A stretch of DNA of 64,000 nt from Corella eumyota (GCA_963082875.1 OY720101.1:8990001-9054000), one strand, 5' to 3'; counted from the first letter of the stretch, positions 37,601 through 47,969 are shown. The notes: generated by a model from the sequence alone, not told the origin. Translations and numbers: made by a program.

Positions 37601-38888
37601 AAATTCGTTTTACAGGAACCGCCATACGGAAAATGTGGCACCAAAATTTTGGACTTTTTTGACAAATACACTTACGCGAACTGTCTGCTGGAATGCGAAA
37701 CCAAGCATACGATAGAAGTATGTGGTTGCAGGTATCCTTACATGCCAGGAATGGACGACGATTTTTGTAACTTTCGGGAAATATACGATTGTGATAATTA
37801 TCTCGTTTATGGATATGACGATCGTATGTTACTTTTTTATAACATTTTTAACATAGTAATTATATATATATAAAAAAGGGCATCTAGACGCTTCAGCTTG
37901 GGATGTCAGTCCATTTTTTTAACGTTTAAACCATTGTTAAAGGCATAACTTTGTCTGAAAGACTTGGTTTTGCTATAATTACATTTAACATAACGAAAGT
38001 TTTCAAGTCTTTGTTTTGAAACAGAATTATTTGATGCATCAAAATGTGATTGTGTGCAAGATTGTGAACTGACTACTTACAGCATTCGAGTTTCGAATAC
38101 AGCCCCTTCTTCAAACTACGCTCAAAGCGTAACTTCGCGATTTGGCGTTGATATTGCGTAATTTTAACACTATTTTATATATTTATAACAATTATTGCGT
38201 TGTTTCTAAATTTAGTTGCACTTTGTATTTAAATTCTCGAATTCACTAACGATAACAAATTTTACTTTTGGTATAGGGGGCGTGGATCTGAAGTACAGGT
38301 TTACTACAGAAACCTTGAAAGCACGAAAGTAGCACAGGAGGCTGTCTATAACATTGAAAAATTGATTTGTGATATTGGTGGCGCTGCTGGGCTATTTTTA
38401 GGTTGCAGGTAGTTATTTCATTTGTTATTTTCGCAGTTGATTTATTCCTATTGATAAATAACAATCGCACATTATTTTTGTTTTTTTTATTGCTACACCA
38501 CACATGAGGTCGTGAGTTCAAACCCCACTGCTCTAATGCTGTAGCGCCTTTGAGTAAGGCGCTATAAACAGTATGATATCCTGCTAATCCAGCACTTAAT
38601 CAGCACCATAATTATTGGGCAAATATAATCTATATAATATCCCAAACTGCCACAGGCAACTCGAGACTGGGTCGGAATAACTGATGTTACTCTATAGGTC
38701 GCGCATTCGACCTTCTCACATTGAGAATAAAGATATATACAAAAAAAATAAAAAACTATTATTTTAACTTTAATTTTAGCTTTGCGACCATCGTCGAATT
38801 TATGGATTTTATATTCTCAATGTGCTGGTTTTACAGTTGTACTTGCAAACCCTCTAAGCCGACAACGGATGTTAAACCTTATTCCTGA
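34664..38888 (+). CDS. Acid-sensing-type DEG/ENaC sodium channel
   Basis: Nine exons in continuous phase: 34664-34884, 35152-35319, 35695-35865, 36778-36905, 37117-37316, 37616-37823, 38025-38157, 38277-38408 and 38780-38888. They encode 489 aa, a normal ASIC length. The cytoplasmic N-terminus carries the gating His59-Gly60. TM1 follows (RLVWLSVVIGGMSYCAYIIY), then LEFPAITICPFNAYR, the usual ASIC finger/palm start. The large cysteine-rich extracellular part includes PPYGKCGTK, DFFDKYTYANCLLECE and CGCRYPYMPG. Next come the palm-to-pore segment (VYNIEKLICDIGGAAGLFLG) and TM2, with a short Lys/Pro/Thr C-tail. Such trimeric channels pass Na+ when opened by protons, peptides or other ligands. The selectivity triplet is Gly452-Cys453-Ser454 where vertebrate ASICs have Gly-Ala-Ser. 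No trigger can be read from sequence. Confidence 0.92.
38490..38752 (+). repeat. SINE, 5'-truncated, in ASIC-like intron 8
   Basis: It starts inside the tRNA-like head (gctacaccacacatgaggtc, then gagttcaaaccccactgctc) and runs through ctgtagcgcc, gctataaacagt, agcacttaatcagc, aactcgagactgggtcgg and cgcgcattcgac to gataaagatatatac and an A-rich tail. It is one of the better preserved copies. Confidence 0.8.
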
Positions 38889-38899
38889 TCTACTTTCCG

Positions 38900-39280
38900 T
38901 ACAGCTTTTCTGTACATGTTTTCTGTACGTAGACTTAACACTGAACCACCATATGTACAAATTTTAGTTTTGCTACTATTTCTGTTATACCCGCCTAAAT
39001 TATCAATTTTTTTTTATCTTCTTTAATAGACCCATGCAGTAATAACGAAGGCTTTATTATATGTTGTTAAGATACCTTTATGAGCTTTTTTAAGTTTTAA
39101 ATTAAGAACTGCCTTTTGTTGTATAGTTTTTTTTCTTTCATTTAATATAGGGTCTTATGAATAAAATTAACTTTTTGTTTGTCATTAATCTATAACGCAT
39201 ATAACACATATCTAAATGTAACAACAATTGTTAAATAAAACTGGCATCGCCAAATGGTAAAACTTAAAACGCAATAAGTT
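38900..39280. other. Convergent intergenic region
   Basis: About 390 bp between the 3' ends of the ASIC-like gene (+) and the SLC43-like gene (-). It carries AATAAA-type signals for the + strand (about 39163 and 39233). Nothing else is seen. Confidence 0.5.
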
Positions 39281-39286
39281 TAAAAA

Positions 39287-40645
39287 TTATGTTTTTACTT
39301 CATATTTTAAGCCATATTTAGCCCATACCATCGGGTGAATCAAAGTAGAAATTGAAAGTGCCAACATAAAATAATTTGCAGTTAAAAAACTCGGGTCATA
39401 AAGTAAGGAGAGTTTAAACAAAGCGAATTCAAGCAGCATAAAAATTCCAGCCACCAGCATTGAGCCGCCGTATATCTTACCAAAGTCTTCCATCGGAAAA
39501 ACATACGCGATAAAAATGGTCCCACTGCCATAAACAATACCTTGGCAAAATAGAGAAAACACAAACGAAGCTACCGGTTGTCCGACAACCACACCAACAG
39601 ACAGCAAAACCATAAATAAACTGTTAACAATTGCAGATGCAAGTAGGCCAAAATAAAGCGCCTTTCTTCCTTTGTAAAAGTTAGTAAAGCAATCAACTAG
39701 ACAACCGTTAAGAACGGATATAAAACAGGCAAAAAATATCAATATACCATATAAGTTAATTAAGTTACTTATTTTAGTTTCACTGGTAATAAGATTATGC
39801 AACCAGTTGTCCATGCTACCATCAAAAAATATATTTCGTAGGGCATAAGAGGCAAATTGATAAGCATTAGTCCAAAATAAAATGTTTTTAAAACTTGAAT
39901 GGCGTTTTTCTTTGTTCTTGTTTATATCAGTTTCAGAGACCTCGGTTATGGGGATTGCTTCTTCGGCGTTCTTTTTTGTCGATGACCATTCAAATATTCC
40001 ATATTTTAAACCTGGGTCTTTTAAAGGATATGGAATAAATTGTCGTGGCATGAGTGTGTAAGTTCGAAGCCACGGCAAAATAGTTAATGCTAGAAAAAGC
40101 AGTAGAATATTTTGAAACTTGTAACCAGCTTGGTAAGCTATTTTAATAATCAGACAAACGCAAGCTGACGACGATAACATCCCGTCCAGTAGATTAATAA
40201 TCCCAGCACGAACTCGGGGAAAGCAATTTGCTGCCTGGAGGTTACTTACAAACAAGGCAACACTACCACTTACAAAAATAAACATCCCGGGATATATAAT
40301 CCATGATACAACCGCTGTCGAAGTAACCAGTAAAATGGCACCAATTGTTAGTAAGGCAGAGCCTAGTGTTCTGGCTTTCCAGGTTCCAAATGAATCCAAA
40401 ACATATCCCATTGGTAGGCATAGAAATGTCATGGCAAGTATACCAATGTAGTAAACCAAGTTTAATGAAGCCGCTTGACTAATACATGTCTCGCCTTCTT
40501 CAGTTTTATTTAAATTACAATGTTCGCTAAAGTATTTTTCTTTCACTAGAACGTATTCCAGCGATGGCCAGCCGAACAAGATTCCGCTAAAAAGCAAATT
40601 TTCAAGCAGTCCCGTTACTACTGTTAACGTGAATTGAACCGGCAT
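39287..40645 (-). CDS. SLC43A3-like MFS transporter, intronless
   Basis: A single uninterrupted exon of 452 aa starts with MPVQFTLTVVTGLLENLLFS. It has about twelve hydrophobic helices. SLC43 signatures are GILFGWPSLEYVLVKEKYF near the start, the PMGYVLDSFGTWKAR loop between early helices, SNLQAANCF, and LMPRQFIPYPL before the central loop. The last matches human SLC43A3 (LMPRGHIPYPL, from memory). Human SLC43A3 is an equilibrative nucleobase transporter of the plasma membrane, whereas SLC43A1/2 carry large neutral amino acids. Resemblance here is closer to A3, but purine transport is inference. Every other confident gene nearby has many introns, so the lack of introns suggests a retrocopy that stayed open. 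Human SLC43A3 has about 490 aa, so the central loop is somewhat short. Confidence 0.85.
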   Translation of the reverse strand: MPVQFTLTVVTGLLENLLFSGILFGWPSLEYVLVKEKYFSEHCNLNKTEEGETCISQAASLNLVYYIGILAMTFLCLPMGYVLDSFGTWKARTLGSALLTIGAILLVTSTAVVSWIIYPGMFIFVSGSVALFVSNLQAANCFPRVRAGIINLLDGMLSSSACVCLIIKIAYQAGYKFQNILLLFLALTILPWLRTYTLMPRQFIPYPLKDPGLKYGIFEWSSTKKNAEEAIPITEVSETDINKNKEKRHSSFKNILFWTNAYQFASYALRNIFFDGSMDNWLHNLITSETKISNLINLYGILIFFACFISVLNGCLVDCFTNFYKGRKALYFGLLASAIVNSLFMVLLSVGVVVGQPVASFVFSLFCQGIVYGSGTIFIAYVFPMEDFGKIYGGSMLVAGIFMLLEFALFKLSLLYDPSFLTANYFMLALSISTLIHPMVWAKYGLKYEVKT

Positions 40646-40649
40646 TATA

Positions 40650-41270
40650 TGAAATCCTATTTGTCTAAATATCCAAATTTAAGTTACTTAGTATTACAGA
40701 ATCATATAACTAACTATAGTCTAAAAAATTGCTTGCGATCATCGGTTAATCTAAGTGATTTAAAATTAATAGTAAGTAAAAATCTATCCATTTTATATAT
40801 ATATGTATACCAACAGCATATGGAACGGTATAAACAAGGAAGTTGTAACAATTTTTGTGACAAGACGATTAGTTACAACAAAACAACAGTTGTTTAGTTA
40901 CAACTTTTGTTGGGAAAATTTATTTATAGTTTTAATATTCAAAGTACATTGGGAATTCTAAATTTTTAAAAATTCTGTTGGTCGAACACAATTGTCATAA
41001 TATAGCTCGAACTTGAAATAAATCTTAAGTAGTGTTTCACATAAAACAACTGTTTTTTTTGCACGTTGTCCAACTTTTTTAATTTGTGCAGCATCAACAT
41101 TTTATGGCACGTTAGCAATCTTGACATAACTGTTACGATTTACATTTTTAGCATCTTACTTTTAACAACATTTTTGTTGTTTTATAATGCCTAAATGTAC
41201 CTACTAATAGCACTGTAGCCACTTTTTTTAGACAAAACGTTTAATTCCCAAAATCATGCGCATAACAGAC
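40650..41270. other. Intergenic region upstream of the SLC43-like gene
   Basis: About 620 bp of AT-rich sequence that should include the minus-strand promoter. No motif stands out. Confidence 0.45.
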
Positions 41271-41275
41271 CCAAA

Positions 41276-41720
41276 CTAGATTTATTTGATAAATAAAATA
41301 TGGTTCGAAATCGTTTGATTCTTTTTTATAAATATAATTTATTTAGTAGGTTTATTAATTAAATTATAAATTTAAATATGAACTTTTTTATATTTAAACC
41401 TAATTTTAACAAACGAACACGCATTCATTGATATTGTAATAGAAAAGTAAACTAAATTTAAAAGCAAAATACCGATCTTAATTTTTTAGTAATTAAACGA
41501 GTATTAAAATATAATAATAACAAAACAATTAAAAAAAAAATTTTACACATTTTTGTTTGCGATTCGTTTTGATAATAACAAACATATTAAAAATTTAAAA
41601 CTTTTACTTTTAAAGAACAAAAGTTATCGTCTTTCAAAATTCGTCAAATAAGAATAAAAACAATAATAATAAATATAATGACAATAACAATATGTTTCGA
41701 AATCTAAGATTTCGAACCAT
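41276..41720. repeat. Dispersed repeat, possibly a small inverted-repeat element
   Basis: The left part repeats the family also found at 18778 (ctagatttatttgataaat, then tatggttcgaaatc). At 41708-41720 the inverted form gatttcgaaccat occurs, giving 13-bp inverted ends about 400 bp apart. The interior is AT-rich and non-coding. The exact ends and target duplication were not resolved. Confidence 0.4.
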
Positions 41721-41961
41721 AATAACTTTTATTTTTATTGCTTATTTACAGTTTAACGAACTACATTGAGAATTTTTGGGCACACTTTAAATTATGACAT
41801 AACTAACGATTAAACAACGATAACTATTTCTTGTGCTTGTGATTCTTATACGCTTTACAATATATACCCAACTATACAACTTGCTTTACTTACACAAGCG
41901 ACTAAAACTTGTCGATTTTTGTTTAACACTATTTAAAGTTAGAATAACAAGCTTTTTGAGC

Positions 41962-42295
41962 GGTACCTATAAACTATACAGGATCGAATGGATCGAATGG
42001 ATCAAATGGATCGAATGGATCGAATAAATAGAATGTACTCTAACGCAAATGGTTTTCGAATAAACCAAATGGATCGAATGGACAAAACGAATCGAATGGA
42101 CCGAATGGATTACATGCATTATGCTTATTCTGAATGGGTGAGGGTCGGGGTTAGGGTTTAATTTATGCATTATTTTTGTTCCATTCTATCCATTTGATCC
42201 ATTCGATACATTTGATTCATTCGATCCATTCGATTCATTCGATATCCATTTGATATCCATTCGATCCATTCGATCCTGTATAGTTTATAGGTACC
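41962..42295. mobile_element. Fold-back element with minisatellite arms
   Basis: The ends are inverted copies: ggtacctataaactatacag at 41962 and its exact complement ending at 42295. The symmetry continues for about 40 bp. Both arms then consist of GAATGGATC-type 9-10 bp units (ggatcgaat on the left, attcgatcc on the right), so nearly the whole 334 bp can form a hairpin. A possible 7-bp target duplication ttttgag flanks it (41954-41960 and 42298-42304). The loop holds a telomere-like gggttagggttt. No coding capacity is seen. This is the layout of a fold-back (FB-like) non-autonomous element. Confidence 0.75.
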
Positions 42296-42508
42296 CCTTT
42301 TGAGAATAGCCCACAGCGGAAACTAAAAAGAACAAGCAACATTTTTTTGAGAACTTTGATTTGTTCAAGCAAAACTGGGTTACTAGTTTTTTTGGATAAA
42401 GAAAAGTTGTTTGCTAGGGTTTAACAGATAAAAAACGTAAACTATGTTTTTAATGTTTTAAATACTGTAGCGTCATATAAGATTAAATTAAATGGAAAAG
42501 AAATGTAA

Positions 42509-42796
42509 AAGCATCGTGGTGTAGTGGTAAGAACAGTTGCTACATCGTATAAGGTTGTGGGTTCAATCCCCACTGCTCTAATGCTGTAGCGCCCTTGAGT
42601 AAGGCGCTATAAACGGTGTTAACTTCTGCTGAGCCAGCACTTATGATGATGCAGCATAATTACCGGACAATTAAAATCTATAATATCCCAAACTGCCACA
42701 TGTAACTCGAGATTGGGTCGGGGTATCAGTTGTTACTCTATGTATGGGTCGCGCATTTGACCTTTCCACACCGAGGATAAAGTTATATACAAAAAA
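42509..42796 (+). repeat. Full-length tRNA-derived SINE
   Basis: The most complete copy in the window. The A-box region is gtggtgtagtggtaagaaca and the B-box region gtgggttcaatccccactgc. The body has ctgtagcgcccttgagtaag and gctataaacgg, then gctgagccagcact; the tail has aactcgagattgggtcgg and gataaagttatatac, then A-rich sequence. The internal RNA polymerase III promoter looks intact, so it is probably a young copy. It is not a tRNA gene: no cloverleaf closes. Confidence 0.85.
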
Positions 42797-43231
42797 CACG
42801 ATAGTAAAGTGTTTAACTGTCATGTCAAAGGTTTTCTTGCTGGTGCGGCAGAAAACAGCTTGTACACGTTTTATGAGCAATTCTCAAGTTAACCTTATTG
42901 TTGGATGCACAAACTTATACGTTTCGTTGATAAAATAAAGCTAAATTTTTTAGCCAGCTCCATTTATGTTTAATGAACTAAAGTTCATATATTCCTTCAT
43001 AGATAACGAGCCAACCAATCAACTACAAGCTCTATTTAAAACTTTATTAATTGCGATTCACAGAAACAGATAGTTTTTAAAAAAATTATTTTAAAACTAA
43101 TTTGCCAAAATGCGTGTTAAAATTTATTTTAAAAATGTGTTAGCCTATAGTAATATAACAAAATGTTACTTTTTTATAGTGCACAAAAACTTTGAATTTT
43201 AAATTTTCTGTTGTCTTGTCTATTGTAGGAC

Positions 43232-43412
43232 TCTGATTATTTCACAATTTAACAAACAGTACAATTGGCCTAACCGAAAACTAAAACGATCAGTGGTAAC
43301 GTCTGATTATTTCACAATTTACTAAAACGATCAGTGGTAACGTCTGATTATTTCACAATTTAACAAACAGTACAATTGGCCTAACCGAAAACTAAAACGA
43401 TCAGTGGTAACG
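43232..43412. repeat. Three-unit tandem repeat, 70-41-70 bp
   Basis: Units at 43232-43301 and 43343-43412 are identical by eye. The middle unit (43302-43342) is the same with an internal 29-bp deletion. Units begin tctgattatttcacaattt and end gatcagtggtaacg. Identity implies a very recent duplication. Confidence 0.9.
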
Positions 43413-43706
43413 TTCCTTAGTTGTTAAAAACTGGATTTAATTTTCTAGCCGACTAGCTTCACCTACGTCATTTAATTAAGAGTGTGTAGGTAACCCTAAT
43501 CACGTAATTATTTATACTTTCTTATAAGCTCATACATTTCTGACATTTTAATACAAAACCTAACAATTTATTTAAAAATAAATTACACCACAAAAGTTAT
43601 AATTATTCTTCTATGTATAACTTTATTTGTATATTTATAAGCGGCACATATATCTTTATTATATAGGTTTACATATTTTTTTAAATTTATTTCTTTTTTG
43701 ATCAAT

Positions 43707-44523
43707 CTATTCGTCCGCAGATTTCAAGTTACTAATTCGATTCAAGAGAGCTGACAGTTCTCCGTTGTCGTGTTGGTCTTGGATGTTTAAGGCTTCGTCG
43801 CTAACATCAATCTTAGCCTCGGCCGCTTTTTCTAAAGCTTTCATATCCGAGGCAATCTCTGTACAAAATGTTATTTTCTAAATATGCCAATAAAAAAGGT
43901 CCTATAGTCTATTAAAACCAAACTGATTAGGTTAGGTACTGAACATCAAACCGTATAAAGTTGAATCGAGAACTTAACGTTTTTTTTTGCATGCTAATAG
44001 TTTTTTTTATTTAAAAAGTATATGCAGTTGCGACGTACTTTTTTACCTAATCGTAAAAACGCCGAAAACTAAGGCAAGAAGTGTGGCACTGGTGCGGCTT
44101 GAACCCCAAGTCTTTTGGCTCGTAGTCCGTTGTCATAACCAATATACCACACTACCGTTGGAAAATCGATATCCGGACTTGTGCCGTTTATTTACTTTAG
44201 AATTCAATTGCTTACCTGGTTTGCTGCCTTCTTCATCACCATAGCAATGATGATAATGGTGAATGTGGTGATGGTGATGATGGTGATGGTGATAGTGGGA
44301 ATGCCTATAAATTAAAATTTTACAATATTAATGTTTATGCAATAAGTTAATAAAATAAATACGTTATTTTTTAACCATTTTTTGCTGATTATTATTTTTT
44401 TTTATTTCTTTGTTATTTACAACAAAATATGTCAAAAGTAAATTTTAATTACCCGTAATAGTATGCATCTCCTGATATAAACATGCAGACAACAAGAAGG
44501 AATAGAAGTGAAAATTTTAACAT
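43707..44523 (-). CDS. Secreted histidine-rich peptide precursor
   Basis: Three small minus-strand exons, 44453-44523, 44216-44304 and 43707-43858, join in phase and encode 103 aa. Residues 1-20 form a signal peptide (MLKFSLLFLLVVCMFISGDA). Residues 25-44 contain 15 histidines with Tyr, Ile, Ser and one Cys, followed by an acidic Gly-Asp-Glu-Glu-Gly turn and an amphipathic, acidic C-terminal half with Lys/Glu/Ala-rich helix character. Signal, cationic or His-rich core and acidic tail is the usual layout of tunicate haemocyte antimicrobial precursors such as clavanins. A metal-binding role is equally possible. I do not recognise the exact peptide. The histidine codons coincide with a (TGATGG)n-like simple repeat on the + strand, but signal peptide, splice sites and phases all agree, which supports a real gene. 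Confidence 0.75.
44085..44162 (-). repeat. tRNA-like SINE head, second family
   Basis: The minus strand reads gtagtgtggtatattggtta, an A-box match, then tggggttcaagccgc, a weak B-box. It lies in an intron of the His-rich peptide gene. A diverged partner is suggested at about 45650-45690. The head differs from the main SINE family. It cannot be folded as a tRNA. Confidence 0.45.
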
Positions 44524-44859
44524 TTTGATTAACTAGGTGTTCGTTTAAATCTTACAATAGAAATGTTTAAAAGTCCTAAACATAAAAAGTTAACTTAAAC
44601 ATATTAACTTAGTTGGTTAGTTGTTTTATACTAGCTCACAATATTAAAAAGTAAAATTAAAACTTAATAATTTGTTAACTTATGTAATAATTAGATTGCA
44701 AAGATTGCCTTTTTTTGGTTCTAAAGATATTTTGCAGGTTTAGTAAAGCGTTGGTCTAGTAGAATTTGTCAATTATTGCTATTAGGCTTTTTGTATTTAA
44801 ACAGTAATATCGACCACTTAACATTTGCAGTTAAAACGTAACTGATAAAACAAAAGGTC

Positions 44860-45060
44860 GAGGGTTCGATGCCACTGTTCCCATGCTGTAGTGCCCGCTA
44901 TAAACGGTATAGAATCTGCTGAGCCAGCACTTAATCAACAGCTTAATCATTAGACAGGTAAAATCAATTATATCCTAAACTGCTTTTTTTCGACACTGGG
45001 TCGTTATTTCGAGACTGGGTCGTTACTCTACGTTTAGGACGTGAAGTTAAAGCCCAAATA
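44860..45060 (+). repeat. Diverged SINE copy
   Basis: The B-box-like gagggttcgatgcc is followed by gctataaacggtatag, gctgagccagcacttaatca and two tail modules containing cgagactgggtcgttactct and a partial duplicate of it. The A-box is lost. Confidence 0.65.
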
Positions 45061-45942
45061 TTTTTGTTACCAAAAGCGTTTCTCAAAAAAACAGTAACCG
45101 CAGCTTTGGCCTATGCGTTTAAACAACGAATTAATTATAACACGTAATGCCAATGCAATTGTGACAAAAAGCACCCAACGCAGCACAAGTTCAAAAGTTA
45201 AACACATTTAAAACTAAATATACACTTTTCCTATCTATAAGCACTGACACTTTTAATTCGTAAAAATGTGCAAAATAATTGCAACAATATCGAAATTGCA
45301 TGCCCATTTTTACAAACTTTTTTTTGACATCTTAGTTATTCGAACTGTGATGTGATTTTCAAGCCAAACTTATCTTTTTTATAGGGCTAGAGAAGGAAAT
45401 ACGTTTCCTAAAGTAAAAGTGATTTTATTTGGATAAGAAAGTAGGCCTACGCAGTCTGGAAAACGTTAAAATATCCTACACAATATATTTTTAAAAATGC
45501 AAGTCACGCAGTCATTTTTTCTTCCTTGTAACATAAGTCTTTATATTATAATAAAAAAATTGGCCAGTAGCAGTACAATTTTTTTGGGCTTTATTTGTAA
45601 CTGCTCGGTATTAAAGCTAACAAGTTGATATAAGTGCGACTTAAATCTAAAATCTTTTGGTCCGTAACCCAATGTAATGACTGTTATTTTCACTTAAAAA
45701 AGTAAAAATATTGAAACCAAAGTCACACTTTTACCTTTGCGCTCCGCGTTAGCTAATAGCTCAAACATAACGAATAACACACTTTTCCAAAAATATTACC
45801 TTTGGTGAGATAAAAATAATATAAGTTGTACATTAAATTAAATCAAGTTTGTGCTATTAAGTTGTCCAATTTAAAAAAGGGAGCCCTGTTTGTAAAGACG
45901 TAGAAAGTACTAGTTTGTACACACTCCCTACGCAACTTCGTA

Positions 45943-46127
45943 CTTACTACGTCACACAAAAATATGGTAACCTGGTTTTTGGTGTATACTATTTCAAATA
46001 TTTAAAAAAATTTAATTTGTAAGTACCACAGACATTTTTTCGAGGTTCTAAAGATATTTTTATACTAAAGTGCTATATACATCACTTACAAAATTGCATA
46101 AGTCTCCAAAATAGCACTTTAAATTTT
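45943..46127. repeat. Dispersed repeat, copy A
   Basis: It shares tactacgtcacac-like start, taagtaccacagaca, ggttct, and gtgctatatacatcacttac with 51536-51800. Over about 180 bp the two are collinear apart from an insertion in the second copy. Confidence 0.6.
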
Positions 46128-46896
46128 AACAAACATGAAACGTTGCAAACCTTGCAAATATTAACAATTTATCATATGTCACAAACAACCGTACTTGATA
46201 GTTGTAAGTTAGGATTTAACATAATAAGTCAATGCAGTTTGTCAAACAAATTTAATTTAATTGATATAAACGGAACGGAATATGTTCTGCGCTATACCTT
46301 TGGTTTATTACAAAAAAATGTGGTTCACGGTACAGTTGCGAAGTTGAAAAGGTAATTAGAGAAGCAGAACACTACCCTACTGTAGCGTGACAACAAAAAA
46401 ACTGTTTCATTTCATAAGTAGGCTAGTCTTGTTTAAAAACGTAACATTTATGTTGTAAGGGAAATGTGGCTTGATTGATTAATTAACATTTGTAAATGCA
46501 AAGCAAGTTAAATATGAGCCATGCCAACTATAACCGGAGTATTATAAGCAACAGCAAGTCTTACATATAATATGCAAGCAACGTTATTCCTGTTACATTA
46601 TTATACCGGATATGTTTGTTTTCTTATGATCACATATGTATGTAAGAGGTTGATATAATACTAAGGGGTAAAGTTAAATAGACAGGTTCAAAGTTTATTT
46701 TTATTAAAATAGCTTATTATTTTGGAGTGCAGAAACAAATTTGAAACATAATAAACCAATATACGCTATTTTTATATTTGTGTTATTGGCTAGTTAAAAT
46801 AAGGGTAGCCTAATAAACGTGTTTTTAACATTTAAGATTCAGAGTCTTGCTGTCAATAAACAATAAATTTATAATGTAATTTTTTTCATTTTTGCA

Positions 46897-47908
46897 ATGT
46901 TACCGGACAAACTTCCCCAACCAAATGTGTTAACTTCTAACAGATTTGTTTTGTCGCTTTTCGTCGCCCTTGTGCTATTTGCAGTCGTTGTGCTTATGTC
47001 TATGTTGGATTCAGTGAAAGATGCAGTTTCTAGCAAACCAAGTAAGCAAGTGTTTACTGTTGTGATCAATTTTGTTTTAAATGTATTTGTTCTAAATTTT
47101 CCCTGTTGACATTGCTTTTAATTCTTTAGTAATTTCCTTACGAAAACTCCACGCTTTAAACGAAATTAAGAAAAATACTTCCATACCAAAGGTATATTAT
47201 TTTATTTGTTGTTGTTTTGGCAAAATATGATGTTTGTTATCAATGTGCTATTATTACTACGTTACAGAAAGTTGAAAAAAGTGTAACGTTACAAGACAAA
47301 CAGATAAATTCTTTGGAGGAAATTATAGGCCAACTTTTGAACGAGAATCAAATAATACAAACAAAATTTAACGACACTTTAAATAAACTGCGACATTGTG
47401 CAGGAAAATTAAAACATAATTCAAAAAAAATTCACCAATTACAAAAAGTAGGTCTTATTATATTGATATTCCTAAATCATTTATGCTAAGCTGGATCGTT
47501 TTATACATAAAGTTATATTTACTTTTATAAGTGTTCTATTCAAATAGGATAGCTATTATAATGCCGAAAATTATTTTACTGAACAGAAATTTAAACGAAA
47601 ACAATGTGCCCTAAAACTCTATTTCACTGGCAATAAGACTTTCCAATATTTCTTCTGAAAAAATGCTTTTTATTTTAAAATGATGTTAACCTAAACAAGG
47701 CACATTTCCCTTTTTAAATTTTAGTTTTTTGAAGAAATGTCTATTCGGTTAAATAGTTTTAGGTAAAATGGGGATATACCCTTTAAATATACCTTTAAAC
47801 TAATTTTTACTAACTTTATATTTTTCAACTAAACAGATAGTTTATCAAGAACAAAGAAATAATGAAACAACCAACAAACCAAGAACTAATACCACTACTT
47901 TACTTTAA
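46897..47908 (+). CDS. Small single-pass membrane coiled-coil protein, unknown
   Basis: Four exons in phase, 46897-47041, 47130-47191, 47268-47447 and 47837-47908, encode 152 aa. A short polar N-terminus precedes one strong membrane helix (about residues 22-41, FVLSLFVALVLFAVVVLMSM) with no signal-peptide cleavage pattern, so a type II orientation is likely. The rest is Lys/Glu/Gln/Asn-rich with heptad-like spacing of Leu and Ile (about 70-130), as in the coiled-coil stalk of type II receptors. It ends in a Thr/Asn-rich tail with possible N-glycosylation sites. No ligand-binding domain follows. Only about 850 bp downstream starts a C-type lectin gene that lacks a signal peptide, so the two may derive from one lectin receptor. 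I do not recognise the protein. Confidence 0.6.
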
Positions 47909-47922
47909 AATATAACAAATAG

Positions 47923-47964
47923 AGGGAGAGTGCTAACATCCTTAGGGAGAGTGCTAACATCCTT
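47923..47964. repeat. 21-bp tandem duplication
   Basis: agggagagtgctaacatcct plus one base occurs twice in tandem just downstream of the coiled-coil gene stop. Confidence 0.85.
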
Positions 47965-47969
47965 ATTTA

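Larger units (their letters stand above)
44530..46890. other. Intergenic region with repeats only
   Basis: About 2.3 kb without a supportable gene. It contains a SINE copy (about 44860-45060) and one copy of a dispersed repeat (45943-46127). An open frame at 46143-46355 has no known domain and no clear splice sites and was not accepted. Confidence 0.5.

Noticed and set aside
40634-40897. Plus-strand open frame at the 5' end of the SLC43-like gene
   Set aside because: Overlaps the start of the well-supported minus-strand gene and its promoter; composition is random-like.
42130-42165. Interstitial telomere sequence
   Set aside because: Only one or two TTAGGG-like units are present in the loop of the fold-back element; too short to call.
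43232-43412. CRISPR-like or regulatory repeat array
   Set aside because: Units are contiguous without spacers in a eukaryotic genome; it is a plain tandem duplication.
44085-44162. tRNA gene on the minus strand
   Set aside because: The A-box is good, but the T-arm and acceptor stem do not close; treated as a SINE head.
44216-44304. Pure TGATGG microsatellite rather than coding sequence
   Set aside because: Flanking splice sites, matching phases and an upstream signal-peptide exon support a real exon that contains the repeat.
46143-46355. 70-residue + strand open frame
   Set aside because: No recognisable domain, no neighbouring exons in phase and AT-rich composition; not supportable.
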